Shown here piece by piece: positions 23,991 to 35,489 of a DNA stretch of 64,000 nt. Under the pieces are notes generated by a model. That model saw only the letters and a list, made by a program, of their open reading frames with translations, was not told the DNA's origin and did not search any database. Location: NCBI RefSeq assembly GCF_028453695.1, contig NC_135781.1, positions 33,800,777-33,864,776 of the forward strand, in the 5' to 3' direction. The position numbers and the translations under genes were made by a program. Each line of letters starts with the position of its first letter. The stretch's first letter is position 1. This DNA comes from Augochlora pura. Taxonomy: Eukaryota > Arthropoda > Insecta > Hymenoptera > Halictidae.

Positions 23991-26116
23991 ATGCCTCGGC
24001 TAAGTCGACTAATTCGACTGCAAATAATTCTGACAAATCCTTTAAAGAATTTTTATCGATTCGCATTTATTATAAATTCGATCAGGCAGCAGCCATCTCG
24101 CGTTACGGGCGATCCTTTCAATGGTTTTTCCAAACGCGAAACAATGCCTCGATTTGTAACTACGATCGCAGGGGTCCCGTTACAACCGTCGAGCAACATT
24201 CGTAATTTCATTTGCTACGATAACATTAACTTGTCTCGCGAGCTGCTCCGTTACCATTAACACGTCGGCCGGCATCGGCGCAGCGAAATCAAACTGGACA
24301 AACCGTTTCTGCGGAGCGAGGTTCTCCCGGCTGGGACAAGTTGCGTCGTAGAATTGCTTATGGCGTATCTGTACGTGTACGTACAGAATGCTTGAAATAT
24401 ATTCGGTAAACCGTAAGTGTTCCCCGACATGTAACGTACCGATCATGATCCACGGGCGACCGTCTTCCGCATGGGAGTTAGCACACACAGGGATGATGTG
24501 CAATCGCTGTCGTAATCGTTCTTGTCTCCCGACGTGCTCCTTCGCGCGTATTGAATCGCATGATGGATCTCCACTCGAAACCGTGCGCAGCACTCGTCAC
24601 GTTCGTTGCTGTCGGCGTTGGCGTACCCCTTCTGCGCACGCTATGTTTGCTAGGAGCTACGCTGTCTGTATCGTAAATACACAAGGCCCTCGACGATTAT
24701 AAGAATTTTGGCCTATCGGAAATAAATTGCTCGCCGGTCGTCGTCGGGACAAGCGACGAACCGAAATATCGCTGACAACGCCGTTCGTTTATTGTAACAA
24801 GTGGGCTAAAGGGCCGAAGTGGTTCAATCGTGTTGGTTTTAGTGGTTTTTTAGTGATTTTATTAGTGGTTCTTTATTAGATAGTAAGTAATTTCTATTTG
24901 ATTAAAAACTCTATGCTTTTAAGTATAAATAAGTTAACTGATATTATCCAAAGGAAATCGTTCGATTGCGCATTGAAATCGATGAAAATCGATCGAGTCG
25001 CGTCGATCGTTCCACGCATGAAATTCCCAATAAGTTTTTCTGTTTGTTCGGCACGTATTACAACATTTCATCGGAAAAGTTCTCCGCGCAACTGGAGCAC
25101 AATTTGCAATTAGCGATCTGGGACCGAGATATCTTACTACTGAGAATAGAAACCAATTAGGTTGTAGAGCGCGTTCGCGCAAGAAAAGACGACTTCGCGA
25201 AATATAGTTTCGTTACCGGCTCCGCACGGTAGTCTAGTCACACGCTAAAGCTCGCTACTAAATGCGGGAACTAATTAGTATCGCTGTCAGCGCTGCCGAT
25301 AAAAAGGAGGCTACGTTATAATCGATAATGCTCGGCGCCTAATAACCTCGGACTAACATGGCGTCAACAAACATGCAGCGCAGCTTTCCGAGAACCGCGA
25401 GGATTATCATTGTTCGTGGCAATTTTATTCCTACCTTACAATTTATATACCATTTTTTGTTCTTCATTTTCTATTTTTACTTTATAGTTATTTTATTGCG
25501 CTAGTGCCTTTCGGATCCAAGATATTTATATATTATATCGTGTAATGTATTAATAAAAATTCCAAGTTTAAATAAAATGATTTTAACAAAATCACAGTTT
25601 AATTAAAATACAACGTTACGTCAGAGATCATTTTTCCACATAAATTTGATAAAACATAAATTATTGTTATTGAGTTTACTATGATTGCTAGCAGCCTCCG
25701 CGAGAGGAGAGAGGGTGCAGCGAATAAGTTTGCAGGCCTCTGCGCCGATACAATTCTCGCGTCTACGGAAGTTCTAAATCGATTTGCAAGATGCGAGTGA
25801 GATAATGGAGCTTGTTGACGGCAGCAATTGTTGCTCGGACAGCGAAGCGGAGCGATAACGGTGGGTCGATTCGAGAGGACGGTCTCGAAGAGTGGGTCGG
25901 TAGTGTGTGTGCGCGCAGGCAGGATGCACCGGTGCACCGCGCCGGGACGAAGACGAGAGCGCGGGTACCATGAATCGGCGGTTCGCCAACAACGGGTTCG
26001 CCAAACCGTCGCGCGGAGTCCGCGCTCGAGAAACGGAACACCTGAGCTTACTCCAGCGTGTCCCTCTACAACCGCTTCTTCTTCTTCTTCTTGGTCTTGT
26101 TCTTCTTCTTTCTTTG

Positions 26117-26446
26117 CTACGTCTTCTTCGTTCGCTTGGCGTCTTTTTCTTTCGCTTGTACGTCTTCGTCTTCTTCTTTGCCTACTACGTCTTCGTCTTC
26201 TTCTTTCCCTTCTACGTCTTCGTCTTCTTCTTTCTCTTCTACGTCTTCGTCTTCTTCTTTGCCTTCTACGTCTTTTTCCTCTTCTTTCCCTTCTACGTCT
26301 TCTTCGTCTTCTTTGCCTTCTACGTCCTCTTCTTCTATCCCTTCCACGTCCTCTTCTTCTTTCTCCTGCACGTCTTCCTCTTCTTTCTCTTGTGCCTCTT
26401 CCTCCTCGTCGCTCGGCTCTTCTTGTTCTCCGTCCGGAGCGACCAT
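26117..26446 (-). CDS. candidate acidic-repeat open frame, 109 codons
   Basis: From the ATG at 26446 the minus-strand frame reads MVAPDGEQEEPSDEEEEAQ, then about nine acidic units of the DVEGKEEDE type, and ends KRTKKT before TAG. The frame continues upstream of the ATG to a GTG at 26503. Strongly acidic Glu/Asp/Lys repeats are typical of disordered low-complexity segments in nuclear or cytoskeletal proteins, so no specific role follows. The basic tail after the acidic array is notable. No promoter or clear splice sites bracket it, although a donor-like GGTGAGTTAG lies about 100 bp upstream on the same strand. It could equally be a purine-rich satellite that happens to be open because the triplet GAA has no stop. 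Confidence 0.25.
   Translation of the reverse strand: MVAPDGEQEEPSDEEEEAQEKEEEDVQEKEEEDVEGIEEEDVEGKEDEEDVEGKEEEKDVEGKEEDEDVEEKEEDEDVEGKEEDEDVVGKEEDEDVQAKEKDAKRTKKT
26124..26400 (-). repeat. 27-bp/24-bp tandem array encoding acidic 9-residue repeats
   Basis: Seven consecutive 27-bp or 24-bp units start at 26164, 26191, 26218, 26245, 26272, 26299 and 26326, with less regular units on both sides. On the minus strand each unit reads DVEGKEEDE or a close variant; 8-residue versions lack one codon. All length changes are whole codons. The plus-strand frames are also open and give phenylalanine- or serine-rich chance peptides. Confidence 0.8.
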
Positions 26447-29400
26447 CCTTCCCCGGCTCGAACCTCTCGCTTCGGAAACCGAACCCGCGTGAGGACTGTG
26501 CACGCCGAGGAAGGATGGCTTTGCACTAACTCACCCACGTGGGACGCGCATTTCCGAACTCTCTCGTCATCGACCCTTTTAGCTCGAGGCGCCTTCCACC
26601 TCGCGGAGCACCAACGAACAAGGTCGTACCTACCGCTGAGGTTCAATCGGATCTCTTCGAGGGTGCCAACTGGCCACCGCCGATCAAGGCCCCGCCAGTT
26701 CCGGTCGCCGCGTGTACGTGTGCGACACGAGCCAACGGAACAATTTCCAGCCTGCCGGTCTTGTAATTGGCCCTAACCGAACACGGCTGAGCGTTTTTCG
26801 TTCTAGTGTGGCGGGGGAACGGCGTTCGCGACGATTGTTAAAATTGGACGGCGTGGATTAATTTATCAGTGCTTTTATATCAGCTGAGTTCAATTTCTGT
26901 CATGTCATGCCAATACGTCATTTTTAATCGATAAAAATTATTAGGCAGAGGAAACAAATTTTTAATCGCTTTCTATTCATTTTAATTAATAAAGACAATT
27001 TTTATTTCGCAAGAAATATATCTCGATCTATATATCTCCTTGTAAATTCAATTTAATGTTACAGTAAAAATCTCAGTTATAAATTGTTAAACAAGTCACT
27101 CTATCTAACTTCCGTCTTTTATAATTACCAATTGTCTAATGAACCTGTCTATTCACAACTATATCATAATAAAGAACAAATCAAGTTTGATGAACCCAAG
27201 CAAATTAATTTAATGCCGCGCAACAGTTTAATGTGCGCAGCAAGTCTATTAAAATAATTCAACGATATTCGCGACCGAGACGCTTCGCATTTCCCCCCGG
27301 ACAAACCTAAACGAATTAGCGTCTTTTACGACAGCGACGCCTTTTTTTCGGTCGACGACGAGAGACGCTGAAAGAGTTACGAAGGCCATCAGATTTATTT
27401 CCCCCTTTTTCGATGTAGTCACGATGTTCGAGAGGCCGGTAACAACTTGGGTTTAGGATTGACCTCGTCTACCTGCCAACACTAAATTGCTTGTTGACCA
27501 AACTAGCCTATAAAAAGGAGTCTATTAAACCGATGTCCGAAGGCGCCCGCCGAATTATCATAGGAAGCCTAAACTGTTGTAATCACCTGTCGCTTGTAAC
27601 CTTTATCTCCGTCTTTCCCTAATTTCGAGATTTTATGGTTTTATTAATATTATATTATATTAATAATATTTCGACAGTTTTAATAATTTATTTACAAAAT
27701 TAATAATTTCCCTTCGCCAAACCACTATATGTAATTCTATATTGAAGGTTTTTCGAAAATTCTGGCAAATATTGTTTTTAACAAGTGTATAATTTTGTAA
27801 GTATTGTAAGTTAATAAATTTCGCTATATTATAATTGGCAAATAAATAATAGTAGAATTAACAAGCTTCATGGAAGACGCAAGAGCACTATAAATGGTTG
27901 ATGAATAAATATCTCAGGATTATTTCAAAGATATCAATAATTAGCCTTGAAGATCTTTCTGCAATTTCCAAGCTGATATTTAATATTAGATCTGAAAATT
28001 CCGAGGCCGCATGAATGCATTTTCACGCATCCCGTCATCGCCTCTAAATCGTGACAACTCGGAGGAAGCAATTCTAATGGCATTCTTCGCGACGATTGAA
28101 TCGATGCCACGGAATCGCCTTAAAAACACCGAGATTCGTCGACGGTATACCGCCGCGCGATCTTTCCAATGTTTTCGGAAATTCCCAGGGATGAACGATT
28201 GCAGTCGCATTCTTCTCGGTTGATGCACCGGTTCGCCGGACGTTAGACGCGCGGCCATGGCTGTGGCCGCGCGCGGCGCAATCTTTCTTTCCGAGAAACG
28301 CACCGTCGAGGTGACCTGTTTTTGCTTCTCCGGCCACCGCCGCCGCCGTCCGTCGTTTATCGAGATACTTTAAAGCCTGATTCATCTACGGACGTCAAAA
28401 TTCGCCTACGCGACGCGACCATGCGTATTCGGGATCGCGGCGGCTGCGACGGCGGCTGCGCGAGCGCCGGGCTTCGCGAAACGCCGCGCCGTGGCACCGG
28501 TTTCCCGTATAATTTAAAACCGTGTCCTCCGTGTATCATCGATTTAATTCCTCGCGACGCGGCGATACCGTCGCGTGCGCTGTCTCTGAACTCTGCGCTG
28601 CCAACTCCCGTGCCAGGGGCTATCCGAGGCAGTGCTGCGCCGCTGCCACGAGGAAAAGGAAGAACTCCGCCAAGACGAATAGAGCTTGTCCTATCTCGCG
28701 TTCACTGTTCACGGAAAACAAATGGTACCGTGGGCCGCCTACGTTCCCTTCGGCGTCCCGACGAATTTATTCGCTCCGCTTTTTTCCACCGTTCTACGCC
28801 ACTGCGCCCGCTAATGATATTTCGCGATCTCCGGTCTCGTTACGGCATCAATGATCTCCGCGATACACCCGGTGATAGATGAACTATCCGTCCGCGGCAC
28901 GGATCAGCTCTACCCAACGTCCCGACAAGATCGACAAACTTTTCGAGCCTCTATTCTACGCGACAATACCGCACGAGGAACGCTATGGTGGTCAACCATA
29001 ATATTCGGACACGCCGCGAAACTATTTTATAGTTTCGAACAACGATACGCATCGAAAGATCGGATAATAAAATATATATATTGTTTATTATATATATTAT
29101 ACAATATTTATTATATTTATTATATTATGTACTTATATCTATCTGATTGGAAATTATTTTTTTCTTAGGTATCCTCATTGCCGGATTGCCAGACATTTTT
29201 AGAATAAAAAAATATATATCCCGATTTTTTCTTGCATAACATAATCGAATAATCGGCTTACTGCAAAAATAATATCGCAGAGAAACCAACATTACTTTGA
29301 CACAACCTTGACCTAACCCAACATATGCACGTTCGCAGTGTCTCGAATAAGAATCCTGATGTCACCGCTGTGTCGGCATGAAAGGGTTAACAGTGATAGC

Positions 29401-29817
29401 GAAACAACAGAATTCTCTGCGGCGAATCATTTAGGAGCGGCGCGTTCCTTGCATCGTAATTGTATTTTAAATAGGGTAGATTAAAAACGCGTTAAGGGCA
29501 ACCGTAACAGTTGCATGCGGCGGAGACATTGAGACGCGCGGGCGAACGCGACGAGTTATGCGACAATAATGACGGCGTTAAGGCGAATCTATACGAAAGC
29601 GTGGGATGCCGGCAATTCCATGTCCGATCATAAATAATGTGACTTCTCGCGAATGATTCTCTCGTAACCGCGGAGCGTAATAGTGAAGGGGAAGAAATTA
29701 GAAAGATGATTCGTGTCAAGAAGAAGCCTTTGGCTCACGGTGCAGCGAAATATTAATAGATGATGAACTAATACAGACGTTTTATTTATCTTTCTCATTA
29801 CGGTGTCGCTAGCCACA
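26447..29817. other. non-coding stretch
   Basis: A GC-rich flank runs to about 26830. AT-rich DNA follows to 28000, with an AT palindrome near 27640-27670, then a second GC-rich island at 28000-29040. Frames in the second island are open on both strands and show no motif. A motif copy at 29298-29323 and a weak AAAGGGTTAA end at 29381-29390 are the only repeats noted. Confidence 0.5.
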
Positions 29818-30345
29818 ATGCGGGATTACTGCGACGGTACGCAATCGCGTCGGAATCTTTTTTTTCCAAGCCTTGTTTGGCTGCTTTGCGGACGACCTGT
29901 TGCATGGGACGCGAAATTGGGGTTCCAACTGTTTGCTCGAGACCTTTTAGCTTTGAGCCGGTTAAATGTAGAAGCTGCTAAATATGGGGCAGTTCAATGT
30001 GGTACAGTTAAATATGGAAAAGTTAAATATGGATCAGTTAAATATGGATCAGTTAAATATGGAAAAGATAAATATAAAAAAGTTAAATATGGATCAGTTA
30101 AATATGAAAAAGTTAAATATGGATCAGTTAAATATGGAAAAGTTAAATATGGAAAAGTTAAATACGGTTCAGTTAGATATAGAATAGTTAAATATAGAAC
30201 AGTAAAATACAAGACGGTAAAATATGGAACACTAATTTACAAGATATTTAACAAAAAATTCCTACGACATCAAAATCACAGAAAATATTACCTTTTCCAT
30301 TATAAAATTACAAAAATAAAAATAAATTCCAAGAAGCCGGTATAA
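29818..30345 (+). CDS. open frame of 175 codons containing a VKYGS-type repeat
   Basis: An ATG at 29818 opens a frame that runs to TAA at 30343. Residues 1-54 are non-repetitive with a short hydrophobic stretch (LVWLLCGRPVAW). Residues 55-139 are seventeen 5-residue units of the KYGSV/KYGKV type. The tail is lysine-rich (KNHRKYYLFHYKITKIK-like). The repeats would give a very basic, tyrosine-rich protein. I know of no family with this pattern. Two other frames, one on each strand, are also open through the array because the unit lacks stops, so the frame alone is weak evidence. No promoter or splice sites were recognised. Confidence 0.2.
   Translation: MRDYCDGTQSRRNLFFPSLVWLLCGRPVAWDAKLGFQLFARDLLALSRLNVEAAKYGAVQCGTVKYGKVKYGSVKYGSVKYGKDKYKKVKYGSVKYEKVKYGSVKYGKVKYGKVKYGSVRYRIVKYRTVKYKTVKYGTLIYKIFNKKFLRHQNHRKYYLFHYKITKIKINSKKPV
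29980..30234 (+). repeat. 15-bp minisatellite, 17 units without length change
   Basis: The unit is AAATATGGATCAGTT or AAATATGGAAAAGTT. All seventeen units are exactly 15 bp, and substitutions increase toward the 3' end. Position 9-12 of the unit is the most variable. Confidence 0.9.
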
Positions 30346-31090
30346 AATTCTTAACCACCTTAATTAATTCTCTGTTCAATGGTGAAACGATTCCACGTAC
30401 AAGTGGCCGGATAGAATGGAAAGGTACGAAAGGGGTGCAAGGAAAAATATCATTGTAGTCCCGCGAAAGCTGTTATCCATCGATAAACGGCTGTAATAAA
30501 TGTTGGAATAGCGAACGACAAGTATCGAACACGGTGTCCGAGTATTTATAAACCAATGCAACTAATTGAGCTGTCTGCGGGATGATGTCATGTGTTCTCA
30601 GATTCAGCATAAATCGTAGGCAAGAAGCCGAGCGCGCGCGGCGCTGTTGTGTCGTCGCAACGCGACAGACGCACACTTCTAGATATTATTATTCATGGCT
30701 CAGCAGTTAACGCTAACTCGCTAGGTACTTACTCTCCTTCGAACTCGAACGCCGTACACAAATCTCGGGGCGAATTAACGCCGGTGATAAACTACTTCAA
30801 TAACGCCGTCCCGGAAAAACCTGGCAGGCGCCCGACGATTTAAAGCGATCGGGACTGGTTCCGACGCATTGTCCAGGGGGAGACTTTTTGCTCGGCCGTT
30901 ACGCGGACCGAAGAATGGCTGCCGAATCGCGAGAGAGTGTAGGAGAACTGTGGCAGAATGTAGGATTGTATATAATTTGTTGACATTTTTGAAGTATTTT
31001 ATTTAGTCTCTTTCAAGCAGAATTACCGAAGTTAATTATTGAATTTCTCAAGAGTTTGCGCCATTTTTAATCTTTGATTTTTGAAGACTG
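30346..31090. other. non-coding stretch
   Basis: No gene or obvious repeat recognised. Confidence 0.55.
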
Positions 31091-31333
31091 AACCCCTTGC
31101 ACTACGATTCCTCTCGCGCTGCGTTAATTAACACTTATTTACCTTTAATATTTTTAACAAAGGGACCAGACAATCTTTGTATCTTTTATCGTCGTTATGT
31201 ACTTTTCTTTCTAGACTTTGATGAGAGAAGAATTTATTTCGATGTTGAAGAAATTAATAATGTTCATATTTAGTAGATCTTGTTAGAAATCTGTGTCACG
31301 AGTCCGACTCGTTATTACAGCGCAAGGGGTTGA
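31091..31333. mobile_element. TTAA-type element family B, both ends present (about 243 bp)
   Basis: The left end is GAACCCCTTGCACTACGATT. The right end is CACGAGTCCGACTCGTTATT, then ACAGCGCAAGGGGTTGAA. The inverted CCCCTTGC/GCAAGGGG ends and the CGAGTC-N-GACTCG palindrome near the right end match the family B ends at 22135 and 22328. Flanking TTAA has decayed to TGAA/TTGA. There is no open frame inside. Confidence 0.6.
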
Positions 31334-31336
31334 AAG

Positions 31337-31792
31337 CTAAAAATTCAGCCGGCATTTCTCGCAATTTAATATAAAAATATCTGGTACCGTTGAAATTATT
31401 TTGCCTCGTCGACGACAATTTCTATTGGCGCCTCCGAGGGTTCGTTCGAGCGTAAAGGATAAAAGCGCGAAGACAGATACGCGCGGCTCGAATTTAGTCG
31501 GGTCGAAAGTAGGTTGAACTGAAATTGATAAAATGCGCTGAATTATTCGGCGAAGCCTCGGGGACAGGACGGCGCGGCGCAGCGCGGCGCGGATTGAGTT
31601 GGCTACCGCCAGCAAAAAGAGGCCGGTAAGTAAGTACTTACGGAACGTCGACGGCGTCGTATATACATATCGTATACGTGTGTCTATTCGAGCGGTTCGC
31701 TGGCCGACGGGTGCATTCACGTGTGTTGCCACGGGATTGGTAACGCCCGTGAAATCGCTTATTGGTTGCCAATCTCTTCGGTTTTTGCCCAT
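31337..31792 (-). CDS. unassigned ATG-initiated open frame, 151 codons
   Basis: Begins at a true ATG (minus strand, 31792) and ends next to the family B element. It contains one hydrophobic stretch (YLLTGLFLLAVANSI) that could be a membrane segment or chance, followed by an arginine-rich region. The start context is weak (pyrimidine at -3), no motif is recognised and the plus strand also has open frames here. It most likely reflects the GC-rich island, with a small chance of being a real exon. Confidence 0.12.
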   Translation of the reverse strand: MGKNRRDWQPISDFTGVTNPVATHVNAPVGQRTARIDTRIRYVYTTPSTFRKYLLTGLFLLAVANSIRAALRRAVLSPRLRRIIQRILSISVQPTFDPTKFEPRVSVFALLSFTLERTLGGANRNCRRRGKIISTVPDIFILNCEKCRLNF

Positions 31793-31874
31793 AAGAGAAA
31801 TTCGCTCGCACGGAGGTGTGGTACCAGTTTGTCGGGCTAGATTTACGAGGAGACCGCCTTGAAATTATTGTCGC

Positions 31875-31893
31875 CGCGCGCGCGCGCGCGCGC
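31875..31893. repeat. alternating CG run
   Basis: About nine uninterrupted CG dinucleotides. Confidence 0.85.
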
Positions 31894-32255
31894 TCCCTCG
31901 CTCGCCGCGTTTTCTCGCTGAGGAACCGCGAATAAATGCGCCGCGTTGTTAACAAAAAAAAAAAAAAGAAACGCCAATAACGATCCGTGCGCCCGCGCGC
32001 TCGCGCTGCCCCTTCGCTTTGCTCTCTTTGGTCAACCTGTTCTTCATCGAGTGGGCCCCCTCGAACACCCGGAATGAATTCCGGATTTTTTTTCCGGGTG
32101 GGACAATACTATCGTGATCGAAGGATGGATGCCCGTGGTTCGTGCTATAAATTGCGGTATGCAAATTTAATAAGCGCGCGCGCGCTCGCGCGTTGAGTTC
32201 CATCGTTGCTCGCTATACGGTCGGTTTCATTGCGCCCCGCCTCGCCTCCACCCCC

Positions 32256-32277
32256 CTCTCTCTCTCTCTCTCTCTCC
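32256..32277. repeat. (CT)n microsatellite
   Basis: Eleven CT units after a short C run. Confidence 0.9.
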
Positions 32278-32723
32278 CGACCGTATCGGAGCAGCGTCCC
32301 GGCCGAATCTCGATGCGTTTATCGCAAATGAATAATATTATCTACTTGTTAGCGTTATCATAGTCGGCCGCGACGATACAAATAAACGCCGTCGGGACCA
32401 GAAGTTCATTTAAAACGAATCTCTGCCGCTCTTCTCCCACACCGGCGCGCGCAATTTCATTCGCGTCTGTCCGTGAGAATTCGCGGCAGCTTCGAACCCC
32501 GTTATAATCTCGTACAAATAGATTATGCGATGATAAACCAGCACACGTTTAAACAGTTTTAGAAATTTTACAAAATTAATGCGTTTAAATCGAAATAAAA
32601 TTGCTGCACTGTGTTAATTACGTTTTTAATATCTTCGCGATAAGTGGATCTTAATCAAATTAGGAACACGTAGTGACAATCTATAAATGAAGATCAATGA
32701 ATGGAAATTTTATTGATTGGACT

Positions 32724-32973
32724 TTAACCCTTTGCGGACGGGTGGGCGATTCTAAGCCGCCGCTGGAAATAATAATGCTACGCTTCCAAATCATTTTTAC
32801 CAAATTTACTTATATTTAGAAAATTGTTAAAGAGCTGTTAACCGCCTGCGCGAGTCACAAAATTCGATTTTATAATGCATAATATGCTCTAAATTATATA
32901 AAATGGGAATAACATAAGTCTGAAGAAATATCTTTGATTTCCAGTTAAAATGGCTTCGACTGCAAAGGGTTAA
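32724..32973. mobile_element. TTAA-bounded MITE-like element family A, complete (250 bp)
   Basis: Starts TTAACCCTTTGCGGAC and ends ATGGCTTCGACTGCAAAGGG then TTAA. TTAA is intact on both sides, and the CCCTTTGC/GCAAAGGG ends are inverted. The right-end body CCAGTTAAAATGGCTTCGA matches copies at 13541-13689 and 15239-15295. No coding capacity. Its size and ends suit a piggyBac-like non-autonomous element (inference). Confidence 0.7.
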
Positions 32974-33945
32974 ATATATTGGCAAGTTTTGTTTAGCAAA
33001 TGGCTATAGTACGAACAAAAAATGAGGAACTCTGATAGCTCTGCGATTTCAAATCATTTCGAGAAGTTCTTTCACCTTCTCCGCGCACGCTGTTCCATCA
33101 GATAGACGGTAATATACTGAATAATAAATGCATCGTACGCAAATCATATGCGAGGCATGCGTCTGGCCGCACGCGTCCGACGCTAAAAGTTGATTCAGAC
33201 ACGTCCAATAATTTAGTCAAGTGACGATTAACTACTTGCTGCTAAACAGTGCGAGTAGTACGTAAAAAGGTAGGATTAGTATAATTGAGCTTTGGAATTG
33301 CAACGCGACATCTCGTGTTCGTTTGACTTGTCAAACGCTAAATAAATAAGGGGTTAAAGAAGGAATTATAATTATTTTACGCAATTGAACCAAAATGAAA
33401 TTTAATAAACAAAGTACCGATTTAAAGAAAATATCATCCGCTTACAGAAGTTTCGTTGATTCGCAAGCGGCGACCGCACAAGCTGCGGCCATTCGAGTCC
33501 GTCGCACGCAAGGGAATCCTACCTTCTCCTCGCCGTCGCGGCGACGACGCAACGAGACTCGAAAGAAGGGCGCGGGCACGGGCAGTACAGCGATTTCTTT
33601 GTTTTGCGGCGAGCCTCGAACACTTTTCTCTCTAAGCCAGGCCGATACCGTCCCGCGGAGGTCGCTGATAGACGTAATTACATCGTATCGACGGCACAGG
33701 CCGTGACTGACCCGCGCAACGAGCGCGCGCGCGAGCGCCCGCGACGCTTTGTGATTTACAATTGCGCCGCTTGAATTAAATGCAATTAAGTCGCGGTAAA
33801 TTACGTGCGCGCGCGCGCGTCGTCCCCCTCCCGTAAAACCGGCCAGATAAATCAGCGTTCCCGTTTGCGCGGGCTCACGTGTACGTAATCGCGAGGGTTC
33901 GCGGGGAATAGCCGCCGGAATAAAACGGAGGAAGAGAGAGCGAGA

Positions 33946-33950
<5 letters not shown>

Positions 33951-33979
<29 letters not shown>
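33951..33979. repeat. (AG)n microsatellite
   Basis: About fourteen AG units inside a longer purine tract (33928-33987). Confidence 0.9.
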
Positions 33980-33980
<1 letters not shown>

Positions 33981-34260
33981 GGGGGGAGACCGAACGAAGA
34001 CGGAGCGAAGATGGCCGCGCCTGGCTGTGCCCCTCGCGCTCTGTGTCTGTCGGTGGCCAGAGCACAATTCGCGTATATCTACGCGCGGGCTCTGTTTGCC
34101 TTGCAGAATTTCTAGAATGCCGACGGGACCGCGAGAGAGGGTGTGTACGCGCGCGCTCTCCGACCGTGCTCCTCCGCACACCCCCCCTCGTCACGCCACG
34201 CCACGCCATCTCGAACTCCTTTTCCTTCTCTCCTCCGCCTGTGCTCCCTGCTGCCGCCCT

Positions 34261-34294
34261 CCCCTCCCCCCCCCCCTGCCCAGCCCCTCGCCCC
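34261..34294 (-). repeat. G-quadruplex-type tract on the minus strand
   Basis: C runs at 34261-34264, 34266-34276, 34279-34281, 34284-34287 and 34291-34294 give five G runs on the minus strand with loops of 1-3 nt. Confidence 0.7.
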
Positions 34295-34490
34295 GCCAAA
34301 TAACAGATACGACGTGGCACTGGCTCGTTAATTATAAAGACAGCAAGCCTATATTCAGAGATCGCTTACGGAAGCGTAAAGGACTCATTTCTCTTCCGAT
34401 CTTTTGCTTCTTAGCGGACTTTTTCACCGTTTCCTCTCGCAATCGGCGCAAAAATCAACGACAAGGTACTTGCCCCCGGAATGATACGCG

Positions 34491-34513
34491 TCTCCCTCTC
34501 TCTCTCTCTCTTT
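34491..34513. repeat. (CT)n microsatellite
   Basis: A short CT run with one CCC interruption. Confidence 0.8.
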
Positions 34514-34669
34514 CTGGGAAATGAAAGCAAATCGGAAGGGGCGGCACTGTTCCGCGACTTAAAGCTACCGTGTCGATCGAACGTCCGGCTTCGAGATTTC
34601 CGTTTTAACCCTTTTTAACCCTCCTATGTCTACTATCAGCCACCGAAGGTAATTATTTATTCCTTTTAC

Positions 34670-34925
34670 GTCTATAGAAAATTAAAACATATTTACGTAT
34701 GATTAAACTTTAAAAAGGAATTAATCAATTTCACAGGGTTAAAAATATAGCAAAGGGTTAAAAATATAGCAAAGGCTTAAAATTATTAGAATTGTATCTG
34801 CTATGTAAAAATAAAATCATATTTACATACGAATAAATTTTCAAAAGGAATTAATCAATTCTACCGGGTTAAAAGCAATAAAGAGTTACAATTATTAGAA
34901 TTGTATCTGTTACGTAAAGAGAGAA
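34670..34925 (+). repeat. tandem duplication, about 122-bp unit
   Basis: Two consecutive copies share AAATAAAATCATATTTACAT-like starts, AAAAGGAATTAATCAATT in the middle and AATTATTAGAATTGTATCTG at the end. The first copy carries an extra internal GGGTTAAAAATATAGCAAA duplication. Confidence 0.75.
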
Positions 34926-35371
34926 TTCTTTTTATAGGTGTTTGAGTTTTATTCTTTGAGCGTTATCGTCGCACTTCCGTCGTTATCAAGCATTCGAGAA
35001 AGAAAAAGCACAGCTCCGTACGTTTTACAGACAGTAATCTGTTTAGTAGTTATTGATGGTCGCAATGAACAGGTATACTTTCCCTAATCCCCTATAGCGC
35101 TGAATAACAGTCACACATTTGTCACTTGCACTTTCATGGGCTCGTTCCATTTTCTCGTTAGAATTTATTCTACCACTATCTGCTCTCGAGCAATGAATCT
35201 CTTTACGACAACCTCGCAATTTCGTTTATTTATTATCATACCAAGCTGCATTAACAATGTTTGCCAGTATCTGACAAGATTGACTTCCATAAAATTTATA
35301 GGAGATTAGGTAGAGTTTCTATATACATTTTGTGAACAATATTATAGTACTGATATGTATGGTAATTTTAT

Positions 35372-35489
35372 AATATAGAATTATGTTAATATAGAATTAA
35401 TATTAATATAGAATTAATATTAATATGGAATTAATATTAATATAGAATTAATGTTAATATAGGATTAATATTAATATAAAATTAATATT
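35372..35489. repeat. 17-18 bp AT minisatellite
   Basis: Six to seven units of ATAGAATTAATATTAAT with single substitutions. Confidence 0.85.

Larger units (their letters stand above)
21800..26123. other. long non-coding stretch
   Basis: GC-rich islands at 21860-22620 and 22950-23530, with a (CGG)n run at 23371-23389, give way to AT-rich DNA. Two left ends of a second TTAA family lie at 22135 and 22328, and one family A element at 23824. A frame at 24180-24593 (minus) has reasonable composition but begins with GTG and has no splice support. No gene recognised. Confidence 0.55.
31793..34669. other. non-coding stretch with GC islands
   Basis: Contains CG runs (31875-31893, 32174-32190, 33810-33820), a (CT)n tract (32256-32277), a complete TTAA element (32724-32973), an (AG)n tract (33951-33979) and a C-rich quadruplex-type tract. 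The long minus-strand frame over 33442-34320 is dominated by arginine and (SL)n from the (AG)n tract and is rejected as a gene. Confidence 0.55.

Noticed and set aside
25828..26776. Long plus-strand frames rich in leucine or phenylalanine
   Set aside because: They are translations of the TTC-rich 27-bp array, which has no stop codon in any plus frame; the apparent membrane segments are artefacts.
33442..34320. 292-codon minus-strand open frame
   Set aside because: It starts with GTG, is dominated by arginine, and includes a serine-leucine run produced by the (AG)n tract. Frames on the plus strand are open across the same DNA. No motif or splice support.
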